From Microbispora sp. H13382 (GTDB lineage Bacteria > Actinomycetota > Actinomycetes > Streptosporangiales > Streptosporangiaceae), in the NCBI RefSeq assembly GCF_014161445.1, contig NZ_JABBXA010000017.1:124001-188000 (forward strand): DNA of 64,000 bases. The letters run 5' to 3'. Below, one piece after another: positions 35,738 through 44,701 of the stretch; the first letter of the stretch is position 1, and every line of letters starts with the position of its first letter. Below the pieces are notes generated by a model. The model ran no database searches. It had not been told where the DNA came from and was given only the letters and a program-made list of their open reading frames with translations. The position numbers and the translations under genes were made by a program.

Positions 35738-36448
35738 GTGAGCGGGAAGAGTGAACGGCTGATGAGCGTCGTGCAGGCAATCCTGGCGGGGTCGTCGGCG
35801 AGGCGCGCCCAGGGGGCCGGAAGAGCGAGGAGCGCCAAAGGCGCCGAGGGAGCCGACAGCGGCACAGGCGCCGGAAGCGGCATGGGCGTCGCGGCGGACA
35901 GCGTGGCCGGCCGTCGGGCCGCCATGCGTGCCCTGCGGCCGGGCCGCACCCCGGCCGCCGTCGCGGTCGCCTCCGTCATCGCCCTGCTCGGCTGGGCGCT
36001 CACCGCGGCGGTCGTCGCCGTCATGATCGGCGGGTCCCTGCCCTGGCGGCTGCCGCCCCGGCTGCTGAACATCACGCCGGCCGACCCCGCCGTCCCCGTC
36101 GCCGCGGTCGGCATGATCGTCTGCGGGGTGGGACTGGTGGCCCTCGCGATCGTCCCCGGCCGTCCCCGGCTCGTGCCCCTGGAATGCCGGGACCCGCTGC
36201 TCGCCATGGGCCTGACCCGCGCCGGTCTGCGCCGGACGCTCGCCGCCTCGGCTCGCGAGGTCGAGCATGTCCGCCGGGCCGACGTCCACATCTTCCGCAG
36301 GCGGATCGAGGTCGCCGTGGTGGCCGACGCGGACAGGACCGGGGCCCTGCTGCGGGAGGTCGGCGCGGCCGTGGGAGACCGGCTGTCGGGCCTCGGCGTC
36401 CGGTCCCGCCACGAGGTCGTCGTACGGCTGCGCCGGAGAGGGGGCTGA
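35738..36448 (+). CDS. DUF6286-type membrane protein, partner of AmaP
   Basis: A protein of up to 236 aa. A Gly/Ala-rich N-terminal tail is followed by two transmembrane helices (AVAVASVIALLGWALTAAVVAVM and VAAVGMIVCGVGLVALAIV) and a cytoplasmic domain (LVPLECRDPLLAMGLTRAGLRRTLAASAREV...EVVVRLRRRGG) typical of DUF6286 proteins. These sit in Asp23/Gls24 alkaline-shock clusters. The start may be GTG 35738 or ATG 35762. The next gene, an AmaP homologue, starts 1 nt after its stop, so they are coupled. No Asp23/Gls24 gene is adjacent here. Confidence 0.75.
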   Translation: MSGKSERLMSVVQAILAGSSARRAQGAGRARSAKGAEGADSGTGAGSGMGVAADSVAGRRAAMRALRPGRTPAAVAVASVIALLGWALTAAVVAVMIGGSLPWRLPPRLLNITPADPAVPVAAVGMIVCGVGLVALAIVPGRPRLVPLECRDPLLAMGLTRAGLRRTLAASAREVEHVRRADVHIFRRRIEVAVVADADRTGALLREVGAAVGDRLSGLGVRSRHEVVVRLRRRGG

Positions 36449-36449
36449 G

Positions 36450-36926
36450 GTGCGTCCGCGACTGGGGAACCGGGTCGGGCTCTGCCTGGTGGGCCTCGCG
36501 CTTGTCGCGGGTGGCGCCGGCCTGCTGGCCGCCGCGCGGCGGCGGCCCGGTGCGGCCCTGGCCGACGCGAGCGTGGCCGACGGGCGGCCATGGGTGCTGC
36601 CCCTGCTGGCCGGGGCGGCCATGCTGCTCGCACTGGTCGCGACCCGCTGGCTCGTCATGGCGCTCGGCTGGGGAAGGGTCGGCAGCCGCACCGGTTCCGG
36701 CATCGCCATGCTCGGCGTGGCGCTCAAGGGGATCGACGGGATCGGCCGAATCTCCGTCAGGCTCGTGCGCGACGGCAGGCTGCGGGTGTCGGTGTCGCTC
36801 CAGCGGTCGGCCGACCTGCGGCAGGTGATCAGGCGGCTGGACGAGTCGGCGATCTCACGTGTTCGCCGCGCGGTCGGTCGTGACGACGCGCTTGCGGTCG
36901 TCCGCCTGCACGTCCGCCGCCGCTGA
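36450..36926 (+). CDS. AmaP-like alkaline shock membrane anchor protein
   Basis: A 158-aa protein with two transmembrane helices ([19 protein letters not shown] and [24 protein letters not shown]) and a short cytoplasmic domain with [23 protein letters not shown]. This is the layout of AmaP, which tethers Asp23 to the membrane in Firmicutes and has homologues in actinobacterial envelope-stress clusters. GTG 36450 follows GAGAGGGGG. Its 3' end overlaps the convergent glycosyltransferase gene by 72 bp. Confidence 0.75.
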   Translation: MRPRLGNRVGLCLVGLALVAGGAGLLAAARRRPGAALADASVADGRPWVLPLLAGAAMLLALVATRWLVMALGWGRVGSRTGSGIAMLGVALKGIDGIGRISVRLVRDGRLRVSVSLQRSADLRQVIRRLDESAISRVRRAVGRDDALAVVRLHVRRR

Positions 36927-38318
36927 CCGTCCCCTGGCGCGCCCCTCTGATCGCCCCTCTGATCGCCCCTCTGATCGCCACGGTGCGCGGGTCGCGCCGC
37001 TGCCGAGGGCGAGCCCGGCGGCCAGGCAGGCGAGCGGCACCACGGGCACGACGTAGCGGTGGTCGAAGGCGGCGATCAGGGGCGGCAGCAGGAGCAGGAC
37101 CGCCGCCGCGGCCCAGGGCAGCAGCGCCGTCCACCGCCGCGCCACCAGCCCGGCGAGCCCGGCGAGCAGGATCGCCGCCAGCAGCGGCCCGCGCAGGAAG
37201 CCCTGCTCCTGGTAGGCGCGCAGCCACCCCGCGAACGGCTCGGCCACGTCGGTGTCCCCGGAGCGTCCCTGGTAGGCGGTGGTCAGCTCGGCCGCCGTAC
37301 GGCCCGAGGAGGCCACCTTGGCGGTGAACGGCTTCACCGAGGCCGGGAACACGTACGCGCTCTGTGTGCCCGGAGCGGGGTAGACCTTGCGGTCCCACTC
37401 GAACGCCCACATGGCGTCGTGCAGACCGGTCGTCAGGAAGTCGAGGGGCTGGCTGCGGATAGCCAGCGAGGCGAACTCGCCCGCCAGGCGCTCCTTGTCC
37501 TTCTTCACCCGCTGGATGGGCGAGTCGGCGTCCCAGATGTAGGCGGGCGCGGCGAGCCGTGGCCCCGACGGGCACAGCACCGCCAGTTCCTTCGGCGGCT
37601 TCATGACCGCGCAGTCGGCGAAGGTCATCGTCCGCGACCACAGCCAGGTGCTGCTGCCACCCATCCCGTACGACCCGTGGGCGTCGTGGAACCAGACGGC
37701 GTACCCGCCGAGCACGGCGGACGCGGCGGCGAGCCCGGCGAGCGCGGCCCGCCAGCGCCGGGCGAACAGCATCGTCAGCAGCGCCAGCGCGATCAGGGGC
37801 AGCCCGAGGGTGCGGGTGACCGTCGCCAGTCCGAGCAGCAGCAGCGCGGCGACGACGGACCACCCGCCGGGCCTGGGACGCCACAGCAGGATCGTCACGG
37901 CGGCCACGACCAGCGCGGTGAACAGCAGGTCCGCCATGACGAGGTGTTCGAGCTGGATCTGGTGGACGTCGAGCAGCACCGGCGCCGCCGCCAGCGCCGC
38001 GCCCCAGCCCGGCAGCCGGGTGCGGCGGCGCAGCAGCGCGTACACGCAGACGGCCACGCCGAGGCCGAGCAGGTGCTGGACGACCACGACGGCGGTGATG
38101 CTGCCCAGCGGGCTCAGCGCCGCCAGGAACAGCGAGTAGCCGGACGGCCGTGAGGGCAGCGGCCGCAGGTCGAGGGCCGAGCTGAGGTAGGCGAAGGAGT
38201 CGGCCCAGAACCACAGCGCGGGCCGGTAGCCGAGCACGGCGAGCGCGCGCAGCGCGACACCCGCCGCCAGCACGACCAGGAACGCCCGATGCGGGCGCAG
38301 CGCCTCGCGCCACCTCAC
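36855..38318 (-). CDS. Polytopic membrane glycosyltransferase-like protein (GT-C fold)
   Basis: A 487-aa membrane protein with about ten transmembrane helices. It opens with [36 protein letters not shown], where the Asp in the first loop is the position of the catalytic Asp of GT-C/ArnT-PMT glycosyltransferases. A large loop ([16 protein letters not shown]... to [10 protein letters not shown]) lies outside the membrane. The acceptor is unknown; a polyprenyl-phosphate sugar donor is typical for the fold. The C-terminal tail has three RSEG repeats. Start is GTG 38318. The 3' end runs 72 bp into the convergent AmaP gene. Confidence 0.78.
   Translation of the reverse strand: MRWREALRPHRAFLVVLAAGVALRALAVLGYRPALWFWADSFAYLSSALDLRPLPSRPSGYSLFLAALSPLGSITAVVVVQHLLGLGVAVCVYALLRRRTRLPGWGAALAAAPVLLDVHQIQLEHLVMADLLFTALVVAAVTILLWRPRPGGWSVVAALLLLGLATVTRTLGLPLIALALLTMLFARRWRAALAGLAAASAVLGGYAVWFHDAHGSYGMGGSSTWLWSRTMTFADCAVMKPPKELAVLCPSGPRLAAPAYIWDADSPIQRVKKDKERLAGEFASLAIRSQPLDFLTTGLHDAMWAFEWDRKVYPAPGTQSAYVFPASVKPFTAKVASSGRTAAELTTAYQGRSGDTDVAEPFAGWLRAYQEQGFLRGPLLAAILLAGLAGLVARRWTALLPWAAAAVLLLLPPLIAAFDHRYVVPVVPLACLAAGLALGSGATRAPWRSEGRSEGRSEGRARGRSAAADVQADDRKRVVTTDRAANT
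36942..36977 (-). repeat. Three perfect 12-bp tandem repeats
   Basis: CCCCTCTGATCG is repeated at 36942-36953, 36954-36965 and 36966-36977. It encodes the RSEG repeats in the tail of the glycosyltransferase-like protein. Confidence 0.9.
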
Positions 38319-38463
38319 GTGACGGCCCTCCTCCTCGTCGGTGAGGTCACCACCTTATTGGCCCCGGCCGACGTTCCGCCCGCCTGCGTGATCATGAAGG
38401 GTGCCGGTGCAGGTGGAGGGGTCGTGTGTGCGACGAACTACAAGATCACGGCGAGGGTGGGGG

Positions 38464-39837
38464 TCAGCATTCGATCACGTTGACGGCGAGGCCGCCGCGC
38501 GAGGTCTCCTTGTACTTGTCGAGCATGTCCCTGCCGGTGTCGCGCATCGTCTTGATGGCCTTGTCCAGCGACACGAAGTGGCGCCCGTCGCCGCGTAGCG
38601 CGATGCGGGCCGCGGCGATCGCCTTGATCGAGGCGACCGCGTTGCGCTCGATGCACGGGATCTGGACGAGCCCGCCGATGGGGTCGCAGGTCAAACCGAG
38701 GTTGTGCTCGATGCCGATCTCGGCGGCGTTCTCCACCTGCTCCGGCGTCCCGCCGAGCGCCTCGGTGAGGCCCGCCGCGGCCATCGAGCAGGCCGACCCG
38801 ACCTCACCCTGGCAGCCCACCTCCGCACCGGAGATGGAGGCGTTCTCCTTGAACAGCACGCCGATCGCGCCCGCCGTGAGCAGGAAGCGGACGACGCCGT
38901 CCTCGTCGGCGCCCGGAAGGAAACGCATGTAGTAGGACAGGACGGCCGGGACGATGCCGGCGGCGCCGTTGGTCGGCGCGGTGACGATCCGGCCGCCCGC
39001 GGCGTTCTCCTCGTTGACGGCCAGCGCGAACAGCGTGACCCAGTCCATCGCCCGCAGCGGGTCGGTCCCGTCGGCCTCGCCCTGCAGCCGCCGGTACAGC
39101 TGGTGGGCCCGGCGGCGCACCTTGAGGCCGCCCGGCAGGACGCCCTCGCGGCTGGTGCCGCGCCGGACGCACTCGGCCATGACCGCCCACAGGTGCAGGA
39201 GGCGGGCCCGGATCTCCTCCTCCGTACGGCCGAAGGCCTTCTCGTTCTCCATCATCAGGCCGGAGATCGACAGGCCGGTCTCCGCGCAGTGCGCGAGCAG
39301 TTCGTGCGCGGTCGTGAAGGCGTGCGGCAGCACGGTGTCGTCGGGCTTGATCCGGTCGGCGCCGGTGGCGTTCTCGTCCACCACGAAACCGCCGCCGACC
39401 GAGTAGTACACCTTCTCGCGCAGCACCGTGTCGTCGGCGTACGCCGTGAACCGCATGCCGTTCGGGTGGTGGGGGAGCGACAGCTTGCGCTCGAAGACGA
39501 GGTGCTCGCCGACCACGAACGGGATCTCGTGCACGCCGTACAACGTGACCGTGCCGCTCGCCCGCATCGCCGCGAGTCGTTCGTCGACGGCGTCGACGTC
39601 GACCAGTTCGGGCTTGTCGCCGGACAGGCCCAGCAGGACCGCCTTGTCGCTGCCGTGGCCCTTGCCGGTCAGCCCGAGCGAGCCGTACAGGATGGCCTCG
39701 ACCCGGGTGACCTTCTCCAGCAGCCCGTCCTCGTGCAGCCCGCGGACGAACTTGTGCGCCGCCGCCATCGGGCCGCCCGTGTGCGAGCTGGACGGCCCGA
39801 TACCCACCTTGAACAGGTCGAAGACGCTGATCGCCAT
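38464..39837 (-). CDS. sdaA: L-serine ammonia-lyase, iron-sulfur type
   Basis: A 457-aa single-chain L-serine dehydratase making pyruvate and ammonia. The N-terminal beta domain starts [20 protein letters not shown]. The alpha domain has the cluster cysteines in [20 protein letters not shown] and QIPCIERN, which hold the 4Fe-4S centre. The C-terminus [10 protein letters not shown] places the terminal Cys that acts as a lid ligand in this family. It lies 24 nt after gcvH and so is under the glycine riboswitch, linking glycine breakdown with serine deamination. Confidence 0.95.
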   Translation of the reverse strand: MAISVFDLFKVGIGPSSSHTGGPMAAAHKFVRGLHEDGLLEKVTRVEAILYGSLGLTGKGHGSDKAVLLGLSGDKPELVDVDAVDERLAAMRASGTVTLYGVHEIPFVVGEHLVFERKLSLPHHPNGMRFTAYADDTVLREKVYYSVGGGFVVDENATGADRIKPDDTVLPHAFTTAHELLAHCAETGLSISGLMMENEKAFGRTEEEIRARLLHLWAVMAECVRRGTSREGVLPGGLKVRRRAHQLYRRLQGEADGTDPLRAMDWVTLFALAVNEENAAGGRIVTAPTNGAAGIVPAVLSYYMRFLPGADEDGVVRFLLTAGAIGVLFKENASISGAEVGCQGEVGSACSMAAAGLTEALGGTPEQVENAAEIGIEHNLGLTCDPIGGLVQIPCIERNAVASIKAIAAARIALRGDGRHFVSLDKAIKTMRDTGRDMLDKYKETSRGGLAVNVIEC

Positions 39838-39861
39838 TGACCGTCGCCTCTCAACCGCAGG

Positions 39862-40254
39862 TCAGGACTCGCCGGAAGTCAGCGCGGTGTACTCCGCGGC
39901 CGACAGAAGGTCCTCCGGCTCCTCCTCCACGCGCACGCGGAACAGCCAGCCCTCGCCGTACGGGTCGGAGTTGACGAGCGCGGGGGTGTCCGCGACGGCG
40001 GCGTTGACCTCGACGATCTCACCGCCGACCGGGGCGAAGATGTCGCTCACGGACTTGGTGGACTCCACCTCGCCGATCGCGTCGCCGGCCGCGACCGTGG
40101 TGCCGACCTCCGAGTGCACCTCCACGTAAACCACGTCGCCGAGCTGCTCGGCCGCGTACGCCGTAATGCCCACCGTCACGGTGCGGCCGTCCTCAAGCCC
40201 GGCCACCCACTCGTGTTCCTTGGTGTAGCTCAGGTCGTCGGGAATGGTGCTCAC
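39862..40254 (-). CDS. gcvH: Glycine cleavage system H protein
   Basis: A 130-aa lipoyl carrier shuttling the aminomethyl group between GcvP and GcvT. Lipoylation Lys67 sits in [11 protein letters not shown]. The fold is intact ([41 protein letters not shown]). GTG 40254 has GGAGGA 4 nt upstream and overlaps the gcvT stop. gcvP is not in the window. Confidence 0.96.
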   Translation of the reverse strand: MSTIPDDLSYTKEHEWVAGLEDGRTVTVGITAYAAEQLGDVVYVEVHSEVGTTVAAGDAIGEVESTKSVSDIFAPVGGEIVEVNAAVADTPALVNSDPYGEGWLFRVRVEEEPEDLLSAAEYTALTSGES

Positions 40255-41342
40255 TTGCTCCTCCTGTAGAAAGGCAGATCGACGACGTCGACCGGTTCTT
40301 GGCTGCCCCGGATGTCCACGGTCAGGCCGCCCTTTTCCAGGGCGTCCTCGTCGACGTACGCCATGGCGATCGGGCGGCCGAGGGACTGCGACGGGGCGCC
40401 GCTGGTCACCTCGCCGACGACGGCGCCGTCCCGGGTGACGGGGTAGCCGTGGCGGGGGACGCGGCGGCCGCGCGCCACCAGCCCGACCAGGCGCCGGGGG
40501 GTGTCGTTCGCCGCGACCCGCTCGAGGGCGGCCTTGCCCACGAAGTCGCCGGGCTTGTCGAAGCGGACGACCCGGCCGAGTCCCGCCTCGAACGGCGTGA
40601 TCGCCGCGCTCAGCTCGTTGCCGTACAGCGGCATGCCGGCTTCCAGTCGCAGCGTGTCGCGGGCCGACAGTCCGGCGGGGACGAGCCCGGCGTCCCTGCC
40701 CGCCTCGGTGAGGGCGTTCCACAGCGGCACGGCGTGCTCGTTCAGCACGAACAGCTCGAAGCCGTCCTCGCCGGTGTACCCGGTGCGCGCGATCAGGACG
40801 GGCGCGCCCGCGACGACGGCGGGGAGGATGGCGTAGTACTTGAGCTCGTCGAGACCGGCGTCGGTCAGCGGGGCGAGGATCTCGGCGCTGCGCGGCCCCT
40901 GCACGGCGACCAGCGCGTACTCGTCCGACCGGTCGGTCACCCGCGCGTCGTATCCCCGGACCCGGTCGGCGAGCTCACGCGCGACGAGGGCGTAGTTGGA
41001 GGCGTTGGCGACGACCATGTACTGGTCCTCGTCGAGGCGGTAGACGATGAGGTCGTCGAGGATGCCGCCGGTCTCGTTCACGATCATCGTGTAGCGGGCG
41101 CGGCCGGGTGCGAGGACGCTGAGGTGCCCCACGAGGGCATGGTCGAGGGCCTCGCCCGCCTGCGCCCCGACGACGAAGATCTCCCCCATGTGGGACAGGT
41201 CGAAGAGCCCGGCGGCCGTACGTACCGCGTTGTGCTCGGCCGACTCGCTGCCGTAGCGCAGGGGCATCTGCCAGCCCGCGAAGTCGGTCAGGGTCGCGCC
41301 CAGGCTTTCGTGAACCCCGCGGAGCGGGGTGGATCGGGACAT
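40251..41342 (-). CDS. gcvT: Glycine cleavage system T protein, aminomethyltransferase
   Basis: A 363-aa enzyme transferring the methylene group to tetrahydrofolate and releasing ammonia. Landmarks are [44 protein letters not shown] and the folate-contacting [15 protein letters not shown] 41342 has GAGGTGGG just upstream; GTG 41348 is less likely. It is the first gene of gcvT-gcvH-sdaA, and a tandem glycine riboswitch fills the leader. Confidence 0.95.
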   Translation of the reverse strand: MSRSTPLRGVHESLGATLTDFAGWQMPLRYGSESAEHNAVRTAAGLFDLSHMGEIFVVGAQAGEALDHALVGHLSVLAPGRARYTMIVNETGGILDDLIVYRLDEDQYMVVANASNYALVARELADRVRGYDARVTDRSDEYALVAVQGPRSAEILAPLTDAGLDELKYYAILPAVVAGAPVLIARTGYTGEDGFELFVLNEHAVPLWNALTEAGRDAGLVPAGLSARDTLRLEAGMPLYGNELSAAITPFEAGLGRVVRFDKPGDFVGKAALERVAANDTPRRLVGLVARGRRVPRHGYPVTRDGAVVGEVTSGAPSQSLGRPIAMAYVDEDALEKGGLTVDIRGSQEPVDVVDLPFYRRSK

Positions 41343-41385
41343 GCCCACCTCGGAAAGGACGGATGCTGCGTTGAACTATCGGGCA

Positions 41386-41578
41386 TCCTCCCCCTCTGTC
41401 ATCGGCGCCTGAGAGCTTCGTCCGATCTTTGCCGGACTTTCACCTTCGGCGAGGCCTGCCGGCCTTCTTTCCAGAGGTCACCTGGCCCGTACGGTCCTTT
41501 GCCTTGAGAGGTTCGCGGGGAGGGCTTGCTCCTTCAGGGGCCCTGACCGGATGCCAGGACGCTCTCCCGCACGGGATC
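41386..41578 (-). ncRNA. Tandem glycine riboswitch
   Basis: The gcvT leader on the minus strand has two glycine aptamers in series. The first includes CGGGAGAG (near 41570), GAAGGAGCAA, and CTCTCAAGGCAAAGGACCG. The second includes CTCTGG, GCCGAAGGTGAAAG and CTCTCAGGC with the closing GACAGAGG (near 41395). These are the conserved cores of the class. The last aptamer ends about 45 nt before the gcvT start. It should turn on glycine catabolism when glycine is abundant. Confidence 0.92.
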
Positions 41579-41683
41579 ACTGGTGCGCTGTCCAGCCTAG
41601 TGGTTCGCCGCCACCCCCGTAACCTGCCGGATGCCCTTATTTCCGGCCCGCACCGCCGGCGCCGCCGAGGTCAGGAAGGCGCA

Positions 41684-41980
41684 TCAGGCGGGGAAGGCCG
41701 TCGCCGGTACGATCCGCTGATGGAGGGCCCAGGTGCCGAGGGAGGACTCGATGCCGAGATGCGCATCCGGGTCGCCAAGCTCTCGGCGGATGGCCCGGAC
41801 CTCGGCCAGGTCGTCCGGATCCCTGCCGAGCCTCTCCGCGTCGGTGCGGGCCTGCTCCAGCCAGTGGAGGCGGTCTGCGAGTCTGATGGCTTCCCGCACC
41901 ACGTCCGTGGCCGATCTTCCATCGGCCGGCAGCCGGGCGAGGATCTGCTCGATCGTCGGATCAAGCTCGATCGTCAGCAC
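41684..41980 (-). CDS. Ribbon-helix-helix protein, antitoxin-like
   Basis: A 98-aa protein. The first 45 residues (MLTIELDPTIEQILARLPAD, then SATDVVREAIRLADRL) have the strand-helix-helix pattern of MetJ/Arc-type DNA-binding antitoxins. The rest is charged helix with a short tail. No toxin gene is adjacent: the SARP gene upstream and the riboswitch downstream are unrelated. GTG 41980 lacks a good ribosome site, so expression is uncertain. Confidence 0.55.
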   Translation of the reverse strand: MLTIELDPTIEQILARLPADGRSATDVVREAIRLADRLHWLEQARTDAERLGRDPDDLAEVRAIRRELGDPDAHLGIESSLGTWALHQRIVPATAFPA

Positions 41981-42024
41981 CGCCGTATCGTCACTGTGCG
42001 ACGCTACTTCCCGCAGGCGATTCG

Positions 42025-42837
42025 TTACATTCCATGGTCGGGATCGCGGGGCGGGCGATGCCCCGCGCGGACGCGTGCCGGGGTGGAGGAAGGGTCGTCG
42101 GTGACGATCCGCTGGTGGAGGGCCTGGGTGTCGGGGGACGGTTCGGTGCCGAGGCAGTCGACCAGGGTCCGGCGCAGTCGCTGGTAGGACGCCGAGGCGT
42201 CGTGGGTGCGGCCCGACCGGTGCAACGCCAGCATGAGCTGCCGGTGCGGCCGTTCACGCAACGGGTGCCGCCTCGCCCACTGGGTCAGACCGCCGACGAT
42301 CTCACGGTGGTCCCCGAGCGCCAGCCGTACGTCGAAGAGGTCCTCGGTCGCCGCGCGCCGGTCCTCGTCGAGGCGCTCCGCCCACGCGGCGAGCGCGTCC
42401 ACGTGCCTCATGCCGGACAGGGCGTCGCCCCGCCACAGGCTCAGCGCGTTCTCGAGCATCCGCGCGGCATTGTGGTAATCGCCATTGTCTCGAGCGATTC
42501 TGCCCTGCGTCGTGAAATGGTTGAATACTGCAGCATCCACGGATCCCGGCGGTACGGAAAGAAGGTACCCGCCCTCCACGCTGTGGAGCGGAGAAAGGCC
42601 GGGGTCCCGCGGCGAGAGCCGCCGCCGCATCTGTGCGATGTAGGTGGTAAGATTCCGGCGCGCAGATTTAGTGGGACAGTCATTCCAGAGCAGATCGATG
42701 AGCCTGTCCCGATGAACCGTGGCATTGGCATTCAGCAGGAACAGCGCCAGGAGTTGCCGGTGCCTGGGGGCGAGCCCGGCGATGACGTCCCCCGAGGGTT
42801 TCATGGCCAGGAACGGTCCGAGCACGGCGTATAACAC
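42025..42837 (-). CDS. SARP-type (BTAD) transcriptional activator with TTA codon
   Basis: A 270-aa regulator of the small SARP class. The N-terminal winged helix (GLAPRHRQLLALFLLNANATVHRDRLIDLLW...SARRNLTTYIAQMRRRL) is followed by a bacterial transcriptional activation domain (VDAAVFNHFTTQGRIARDNG... RPHRQLMLALHRSGRTHDAS). Start GTG 42837 has GAGGGG 5 nt upstream; the second codon is TTA, the rare Leu codon read by bldA tRNA in streptomycetes. SARPs normally activate secondary-metabolite clusters, but none is visible nearby. Reading further upstream adds a basic segment unlike the family. Confidence 0.82.
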   Translation of the reverse strand: MLYAVLGPFLAMKPSGDVIAGLAPRHRQLLALFLLNANATVHRDRLIDLLWNDCPTKSARRNLTTYIAQMRRRLSPRDPGLSPLHSVEGGYLLSVPPGSVDAAVFNHFTTQGRIARDNGDYHNAARMLENALSLWRGDALSGMRHVDALAAWAERLDEDRRAATEDLFDVRLALGDHREIVGGLTQWARRHPLRERPHRQLMLALHRSGRTHDASASYQRLRRTLVDCLGTEPSPDTQALHQRIVTDDPSSTPARVRAGHRPPRDPDHGM

Positions 42838-43014
42838 GGTTCCCCTCGCACGCGAAAGCAGCCTGAACGCGCCGGCGACGCGGCTTTGACAGGAATTTGA
42901 CGATATCCCTCTTCGCCTGCATTCGTCAAAATTGCGATTTTCTCGGCGCCTGCCCGGGGCGTGCACTTCCGTCGATGACATTGCGTTCCGTATAGCGATG
43001 AATGCCGAGCGAAC

Positions 43015-43026
43015 ATGCACGTGCAT
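43015..43026. promoter_or_regulatory. Perfect 12-bp palindrome ATGCACGTGCAT
   Basis: The palindrome lies about 180 bp upstream of the SARP start in AT-richer sequence. It could be an operator for an unknown dimeric regulator; SARPs themselves bind direct heptamer repeats, which were not recognised here. Confidence 0.35.
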
Positions 43027-43204
43027 CAAATGAAATCGGTTACATAATGCGGAGAGAGCGCCTCCGCGTGTTTCCGTCGGGCCAGCCTGTCATGGTGCGC
43101 GAAGGCGAACGCCGTGTTCACCGGGGCGCGGCCGGCCGCTCGCCGCGCGATCACGCGGGGTTCGGCCGCCGTGCCGATGCGTCTATCGCGGGACGCCGTT
43201 TCGG

Positions 43205-43228
43205 CCGGGGCGACGCGCGTCGCCCCGG
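43205..43228. terminator. Perfect 24-bp palindromic terminator
   Basis: CCGGGGCGACG and its exact complement form a hairpin followed on the plus strand by ATTTTTC. It lies 6 bp past the stop of the minus-strand amidotransferase gene, so it can also end that transcript; the T-run, however, favours termination of plus-strand RNA. Confidence 0.7.
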
Positions 43229-43233
43229 ATTTT

Positions 43234-43923
43234 TCAACGGCGGGCGGCGGCGACGAGGGCGTGGAAGAGGGGGCCGTCCTCGTCGGCCTCCGGGTGCCAC
43301 TGCACGGCCAGGGCGAACGCCGCGCCGGTGACCTCGACGGCCTCGATCGTGCCGTCGTCCGACCGGGCGGTCACCTCCAGGCCGTCCGCGAGGTGGTCGA
43401 TCGCCTGGTGGTGGTAGTGGGCGGGCGTCAGGTCCTCGCCGCCGTAGATCTTGGCCAACCCGGGCGAAAGCCGTACGGGGAGGCGGCCGAACGTGCCGGG
43501 GGCGGGGGAGTGGCCCGCATGGCCGACCACGTCGGGCAGATGCTGGTGGAGGGTGCCGCCGAGCGCCACGTTGAGGACCTGCAACCCCCGGCAGATGCCG
43601 AGGAACGGCAGGCCGGCCTCCATCGCCGCCGCCATCAGGCCGAACTCGGCATTATCACGAAATTTCCGCACGTAGCCGGTCTGGGGGGCGGGGGTGGAGC
43701 CGTACCGGGCGGGGTCGATGTCGCCCCCGCCCGCGATGATCAGCCCGTCCAGCCGCCCGGCCAGCTCGGCGGGCTCCCCGGCGGGCGGCAGGATGACCGG
43801 CTGCCCGCCCGCCCGCTCGACGTGCTCGACGTACATGTACGGCAGCAGCGCCGCCGGCATGTCCCACACGGTGAACTTCGCCGGCTCGACGTAGCACGTC
43901 ACGCCGATCACGGGACGAGCCAT
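43234..43923 (-). CDS. Gamma-glutamyl-GABA hydrolase family protein (PuuD-like)
   Basis: A 229-aa class I glutamine-amidotransferase-fold hydrolase. Cys111 in LGICRGLQVLNVALGG is the nucleophile; the catalytic His-Glu pair is in QWHPEAD. GGGDIDP and AHYHHQAI are typical of peptidase C26/PuuD. It should free glutamate from gamma-glutamylated intermediates, the last step of the pathway begun by the glutamine-synthetase-like enzyme at the top of this operon. The SDR gene ends 9 bp upstream. Confidence 0.9.
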   Translation of the reverse strand: MARPVIGVTCYVEPAKFTVWDMPAALLPYMYVEHVERAGGQPVILPPAGEPAELAGRLDGLIIAGGGDIDPARYGSTPAPQTGYVRKFRDNAEFGLMAAAMEAGLPFLGICRGLQVLNVALGGTLHQHLPDVVGHAGHSPAPGTFGRLPVRLSPGLAKIYGGEDLTPAHYHHQAIDHLADGLEVTARSDDGTIEAVEVTGAAFALAVQWHPEADEDGPLFHALVAAARR

Positions 43924-43932
43924 CTCCGCCCC

Positions 43933-44697
43933 CTACAGCGGAGTGACGTACGCGCCGGAGATGCCGCCGTCGACCAGGAACTCCGAGGCGGTGATGAACG
44001 ACGCGTCGTCGGAGGCGAGGAACGCGACCGCCGCGGCGATCTCCTCGGCCCGGGCGAACCGGCCGATCGGCACGTGGACGAGACGGCGCTGGGCGCGCTC
44101 GGGGTCCTTGGCGAACAGCTCACGCAGCAGCGGGGTGTCCACCGGGCCGGGGCACAGCGCGTTGACCCGGATGCCCTCGCGGGCGAACTGGACGCCCAGC
44201 TCGCGGCTCATCGCGAGCACGCCGCCCTTGGAGGCGGTGTAGGAGATCTGTGAGGTGGCCGAGCCCATGACCGCGACGAACGACGCGGTGTTGATGATCG
44301 AGCCCCTGCCCTGCCGTCGCATGTAGGGAATCACGTGCTTGCAGCACAGGTAGACGCTGGTGAGGTTCACCTCCTGGACCCGGCGCCAGGCGTCGATGCC
44401 GGTCTCGAGGATGGAGTCGTCGTCCGGCGGGGAGATCCCCGCGTTGTTGAACGCGACGTCGACGCTGCCGAACTCCTCGAACGCGGTCCGGTACATCCGG
44501 GCCACGTCGTCCTCGTTCGCCACGTCGGCCTTGACGAACAGGCCGCCGACCTCTCCGGCGGCCTTCGCGCCGGCCTCCTCGTCGAGGTCGGCCACCACGA
44601 CCTTGGCGCCCTCCTGGGCGAACCGGTGGGCCGTGGCCAGCCCGATGCCGCTGCCGCCGCCGGTGATGACGGCGACGCGGTCCTGCAAACGCTGCAT
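43933..44697 (-). CDS. SDR family oxidoreductase
   Basis: A 254-aa classical short-chain dehydrogenase. The NAD(P) motif is TGGGSGIG, NNAG is at about residue 88, and the catalytic Ser-Tyr-Lys set lies in NTASFVAVMGSATSQISYTASK. The C-terminus FLVDGGISGAY is standard. The adenine-binding VVADLD suggests NAD. In this operon it probably oxidises a gamma-glutamyl aldehyde/alcohol intermediate or related compound; the exact substrate is not shown. It starts 4 nt after the aldehyde dehydrogenase stop. Confidence 0.9.
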   Translation of the reverse strand: MQRLQDRVAVITGGGSGIGLATAHRFAQEGAKVVVADLDEEAGAKAAGEVGGLFVKADVANEDDVARMYRTAFEEFGSVDVAFNNAGISPPDDDSILETGIDAWRRVQEVNLTSVYLCCKHVIPYMRRQGRGSIINTASFVAVMGSATSQISYTASKGGVLAMSRELGVQFAREGIRVNALCPGPVDTPLLRELFAKDPERAQRRLVHVPIGRFARAEEIAAAVAFLASDDASFITASEFLVDGGISGAYVTPL

Positions 44698-44701
44698 TGA
44701 T

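Larger units (their letters stand above)
42838..43233. other. AT-richer intergenic gap with palindrome and terminator
   Basis: This 396-bp stretch upstream of the SARP has lower G+C than its neighbours between about 42880 and 43060, suggesting a regulatory region. It contains a 12-bp palindrome at 43015 and a hairpin terminator at 43205. No gene is supported; open frames here lack ribosome sites and homologous features. Confidence 0.5.

Noticed and set aside
41684-42837. RHH protein and SARP considered as a toxin-antitoxin pair
   Set aside because: The SARP has regulator domains only; no PIN, RelE or MazF-like gene is present.
43002-43331. 109-codon plus-strand frame in the gap before the amidotransferase gene
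   Set aside because: It is Arg/Gly-rich, has no ribosome site and runs into the antisense of the amidotransferase gene through the terminator palindrome.
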